Of a stretch of 7,164 nucleotides of DNA, positions 4,221 through 7,164 are shown in pieces (within the stretch, counting starts at the first letter, position 1; the number at the start of each line of letters is the position of its first letter). The stretch is taken from NCBI GenBank assembly GCA_965369325.1, contig CBDUQI010000256.1:1-7164 (forward strand). Reading direction: 5' to 3'. The position numbers were made by a program, and so were the translations under genes. The notes under the pieces are model-generated. The model had not been told where the DNA came from, made no database searches, and was given only the letters and a program-made list of their open reading frames with translations. This stretch comes from CBDUQI01 sp965369325. Lineage in GTDB: Bacteria > Pseudomonadota > Gammaproteobacteria > Steroidobacterales > JBCBZW01.

Positions 4221-7164
4221 CTACTTCGATTCTGGTAGTGCACACAAATCGTTCTTATACAGAAACTGTTGTAAGCGTTCTTGCGCCGCCACCGCGCGTT
4301 GCGATTCGGCCCCCGTGGCCGAGACAAGCTGTTGGTGTGCATTGAGCAGCAGGGGCTCGGCGCGGACGCATTGGCCGGCAGCGGCGAGCGCCGCCCCAAA
4401 TACACTATCGGTCACTGCCACCCGCCAAGCGGCGACCGATTGGGTGCGGTCGTAGAATTGTCGTGCCGATGTGGCGGCGGCGATAGCGCTCTCGGTGTCA
4501 CCGCTTAGCAGCAGCGCCTCGGCCAGATTGGTTTGATAAATGGCAACAAAGCGGTGATCCTCTCCCTGGGTGTCGATTGCGATGCGCACGGCATCGCGTA
4601 GCAGTGGAATCGCCTCCGCGAGTTCGCCCAGTTGAGTGAGGTTCTTGCCCAAACTACTCATGCTCAGTGCAACATCACGATGCTCAATACCGTACGCACG
4701 GGTTCGAATCGCCAATGCCTCGCGATAGTAGGGCGTCGCCTCTTCAAAGCGACCGGCGTTGTACAGCCAAACGGCAAACAGATTTATTGCCCCGGACAAT
4801 CTGGGGTCGTCAGCCCCGTAGGCTTGCCGTTTGATGGCAAGCGTGTCGCGTAACAGAGGCTCGGCTTGATCAAGTCGCTGGCGCATCGTCAGCAGATGAC
4901 CGAGACCACCGGTAATGCTGGCTAAGCCTGGGTCGCCTGGTCCCACCAGAGTTCTGCGCAATGCCAGCGCTTCGCGATAAATGTCCTCAGCGGCATCGTA
5001 GTCGCCGCGCCGGCTAAGCACGATGGCCAAGTGATGCAACGTGGTGGAGAGCTTAATGCCCTGCTCGGGCGCAAGTTCGCGCCAGATCCCTATCGCTTCG
5101 CGCAGCAGGGCTTCACCGCGAGCGGGATCAATATCGTAGCGTGCCAGCACCCAGCCCAGACTGCGCAACACCTCTGCCAACGGTACGCGGTCCGATGAGA
5201 AGTGCTGGCGTCGAATCGCGAGCGCCTCTTCCAGCGGTGGCACCCCAAGATCGGCGTCGCCAATACTGCCGTAAGCACGCCCAATCGCCCGCAGTATCGA
5301 GGCTTTCTGCTCGAGCGCCAGCGTGCTGTCATTGCGGACGCGCTGAACATTGCTGTCGAGCAAATCGCGGGCGGTAACCGTTTCACCACCCGTCGAGTAC
5401 GGCATTGCTTGCTCGAAAGCGCTGATCATAAATTCGGTGACTGATTCGGCGGCATGCCTTTGTCCTTCCGCCTGCCGCCACAAGCGGAACGTCACTGCCG
5501 AAAGAGCTGCAAACAGCAGCGCTGCGGTCGCTACCGCTGCGTATGCAATCGTTCGTCGACGATTGCGCACCTTCTGCGTCAGCGCGGATAGCTCGATAAA
5601 GCGTCGCTCCTGCATCGTTAGGGGAAAGTCCGAGACAAGCAGTGGCCCGGCGTTCTCGAGTTGGCCCTGCGTGAGCAGTAAATCCGAGTGTTCCTCTTCC
5701 TTAAGCCACTCTTCGGTTTTGCGCGCGACCTCCTGATGCACACGTAGCTGGGATTGGTTGTTTCTAATCCAAGTCACAGCGGTGTCCCATGCGGTAAGGA
5801 CGGCTTCATGCGCCAATGCCACCATGCGCTCGCCGGTTACATCATCCCGCGAGACTGTAAACAGCTGTGCATCGCAGAACTGCTGAACCAGGTGCTTAGC
5901 GGCCGGCGTTGCAGTCAGCGTTTTCCAGCGCGCCGATTTGGCCACTATCGGATTGTCCGGGTGAGCGGTGAGTTGGGTCAGTCGCGTAAGAACGGTCGGC
6001 ATCGCCGCCGCTTGCGCGTCCGCGCCAAGCGCTTCGAGCAGAGCGTCGCATTGACGGCTGACGCATCCGCTTAGTCCGCCAATATGTCGATAGCGGGCAA
6101 ACGTAAGGCGCTTGTTCGGACAGGATCGGTGCAACTCGGCCAGCACATGGCCAAGCACGGTGAGCGACTCCAGATTCGCGGCATCGGCGACGATGGCGTC
6201 GGCCAACGATAGGCCGTTCTCGTCCACCTCGAACTCGATATTGGCACGGTGGGCTGGGCCGGTGATCATCTCCCTAAGTTCAAAGGGGTCCGGTTTGCGC
6301 AAGGTAGACAGGCGCCCCCGGTGCTCTAGCATCGGGCCCAGCACGTTGTGCTCAAGGCACTGCGCAATATAGTCCAATCGCACCGTTGCGATCACGTAGC
6401 ACCAACCGGAACGGGCCAGATCGTCCAGCACCAGCATCAACGCATCGACTGTCGACCGGCTCACCGACGGGCCCGCGAACAGTGCCTCAAGTTGATCGAT
6501 CACCAACACCAGGGAGAAATCCGGTTGGGTGCGACCGCCGACGATGCGTCTCGCCACCTTGGCGAAAAAGACATCGAGCAAAGTGCCCGCGGCGGCCTGC
6601 GGCGTCTGCATTAGATGCTGGGTCAGCAGTTCCACGATAGAAACTTCCCTGCGCTGCGGAATCTCGTTCATCTCCGGGACCGTCCGCACCAACGCGGTTG
6701 CCAGCTCTTCAAACGGGTTCTGCACACGAGTGTCGTACTCGACCACAACCTGCCGCCAGTGCGAGGCCGGCGCCGGTGGTTGGCGCATCAGACTGGGTAA
6801 GACGCCGGCCTGAACCGCCGACGATTTCCCCGCACCGCCAAGTCCGGTGACCAGCAAAAAGGCACACCCTTCGGCAGCGGCCGTATGGATTCGCCTGGTC
6901 ATCTCGCGCACTGCCCTATCGCGCCCGAAGAACAACGCGGCATGATCGAATGTGAATCGCCGAGCCCCAAGGTACGGTGCGCCGGTGACTCGCACTGGCG
7001 CTTCGAAGCTTGGTGTCACATTCAGGTAGTACGCACCGCCGCTGGCCGGCTCGCCCGGCTTTTTCTTTTTACCGGAGACATTGATAATGATGTCTTTCTT
7101 GCCGACATCGCCCAGCAGTCTTCTAAGCTCCGTGATGTGGTGCGCCACGATCATCACGTAGTTG
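4221..7164 (-). CDS. nSTAND-type NTPase with transmembrane helix and C-terminal TPR array (5' end outside window)
   Basis: Numbering is from the GTG at 7157. STAND ATPases are switch proteins that couple ligand sensing to an effector or to oligomerisation. Residues 74-80 (ALFFGRD) open the module, with Walker A GLGGAGKSS at 105-113, Walker B LVLVIDQLEALF at 216-227 (Asp221, Glu224) and ATVRLDYI at 257-264 in sensor position. GGLSG (360-364), LAHEAVLTAWDTAVTWI (448-464) and LLLTQGQLENAG (493-504) match the helical arm typical of nSTAND1-like proteins. A hydrophobic segment spans about 537-556. From about 570 to 965 come TPRs with a period near 42 residues (ALAIRR 645, ALALRRTL 730, TLAIKRQAYG 772, ALAIRTRAYG 815), the kinesin-light-chain (TPR_10/TPR_12) type. 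KVRNRRR (529-535) before the helix suggests the ATPase is cytoplasmic and the TPRs periplasmic, but basic residues also follow the helix. GTG 7157 and ATG 7154 are possible starts; upstream codons TAC and AAC stay open to the edge and residues 1-60 look like the end of another domain, so the true start is probably beyond the window. The propeller gene follows after 59 bp. Signalling or defence roles are both plausible. Confidence 0.88.
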   Translation of the reverse strand, partial: NYVMIVAHHITELRRLLGDVGKKDIIINVSGKKKKPGEPASGGAYYLNVTPSFEAPVRVTGAPYLGARRFTFDHAALFFGRDRAVREMTRRIHTAAAEGCAFLLVTGLGGAGKSSAVQAGVLPSLMRQPPAPASHWRQVVVEYDTRVQNPFEELATALVRTVPEMNEIPQRREVSIVELLTQHLMQTPQAAAGTLLDVFFAKVARRIVGGRTQPDFSLVLVIDQLEALFAGPSVSRSTVDALMLVLDDLARSGWCYVIATVRLDYIAQCLEHNVLGPMLEHRGRLSTLRKPDPFELREMITGPAHRANIEFEVDENGLSLADAIVADAANLESLTVLGHVLAELHRSCPNKRLTFARYRHIGGLSGCVSRQCDALLEALGADAQAAAMPTVLTRLTQLTAHPDNPIVAKSARWKTLTATPAAKHLVQQFCDAQLFTVSRDDVTGERMVALAHEAVLTAWDTAVTWIRNNQSQLRVHQEVARKTEEWLKEEEHSDLLLTQGQLENAGPLLVSDFPLTMQERRFIELSALTQKVRNRRRTIAYAAVATAALLFAALSAVTFRLWRQAEGQRHAAESVTEFMISAFEQAMPYSTGGETVTARDLLDSNVQRVRNDSTLALEQKASILRAIGRAYGSIGDADLGVPPLEEALAIRRQHFSSDRVPLAEVLRSLGWVLARYDIDPARGEALLREAIGIWRELAPEQGIKLSTTLHHLAIVLSRRGDYDAAEDIYREALALRRTLVGPGDPGLASITGGLGHLLTMRQRLDQAEPLLRDTLAIKRQAYGADDPRLSGAINLFAVWLYNAGRFEEATPYYREALAIRTRAYGIEHRDVALSMSSLGKNLTQLGELAEAIPLLRDAVRIAIDTQGEDHRFVAIYQTNLAEALLLSGDTESAIAAATSARQFYDRTQSVAAWRVAVTDSVFGAALAAAGQCVRAEPLLLNAHQQLVSATGAESQRAVAAQERLQQFLYKNDLCALPESK

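Noticed and set aside
970..4345. Many plus-strand open frames of 60-100 codons opposite the propeller gene
   Set aside because: They are antisense shadows of the repeated, codon-biased propeller gene and resemble one another for that reason.
5090..5389. Minus-strand open frame of 99 codons inside the TPR part of the ATPase gene
   Set aside because: It is an overlapping alternative frame of a clearly coding region, with no domain of its own.

Overview
The window looks like bacterial chromosomal accessory DNA, most likely from a GC-rich Gram-negative (probably a proteobacterium). That rests on a signal-peptide-bearing beta-propeller protein, a large nSTAND-type ATPase with a transmembrane segment, and an OmpA-like fragment. 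Taxonomy cannot be fixed from the sequence alone. Every gene I can support reads on the minus strand.

Layout, in the direction of transcription (right to left). Positions 7164-4221 hold a very large signal-transduction ATPase whose N-terminus lies beyond the right edge. It has an nSTAND NTPase, one membrane helix, and a C-terminal array of TPRs of about 42 residues. After only 59 bp without an obvious terminator comes a 1079-residue exported protein (4161-922) made almost entirely of 14 FG-GAP/integrin-alpha-type repeats, enough for two seven-bladed beta-propellers. The two genes are probably co-transcribed. If the TPR half of the ATPase is periplasmic, as the charge pattern around its membrane helix suggests, ATPase and propeller could meet outside the cytoplasm. 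This is the most system-like part of the window, but the link is inferred.

Downstream (about 843-690) are the remains of a Fic-family gene. The catalytic HPFxxxNGRxxR motif is recognisable but split by a one-base frameshift, and the sequence then jumps to what looks like a C-terminal winged-helix tail, so it appears to be a decayed gene with internal deletion. A hairpin flanked by a 9-bp direct repeat overlaps its upstream edge. Positions 690-276 contain no gene I can defend, only short repeats. At the left edge (275-1) a minus-strand open frame shows the start of an OmpA-like domain and runs out of the window. It has no convincing upstream ATG.

The long plus-strand open frames opposite the propeller gene and the ATPase gene are shadows produced by the strong codon periodicity of those genes.
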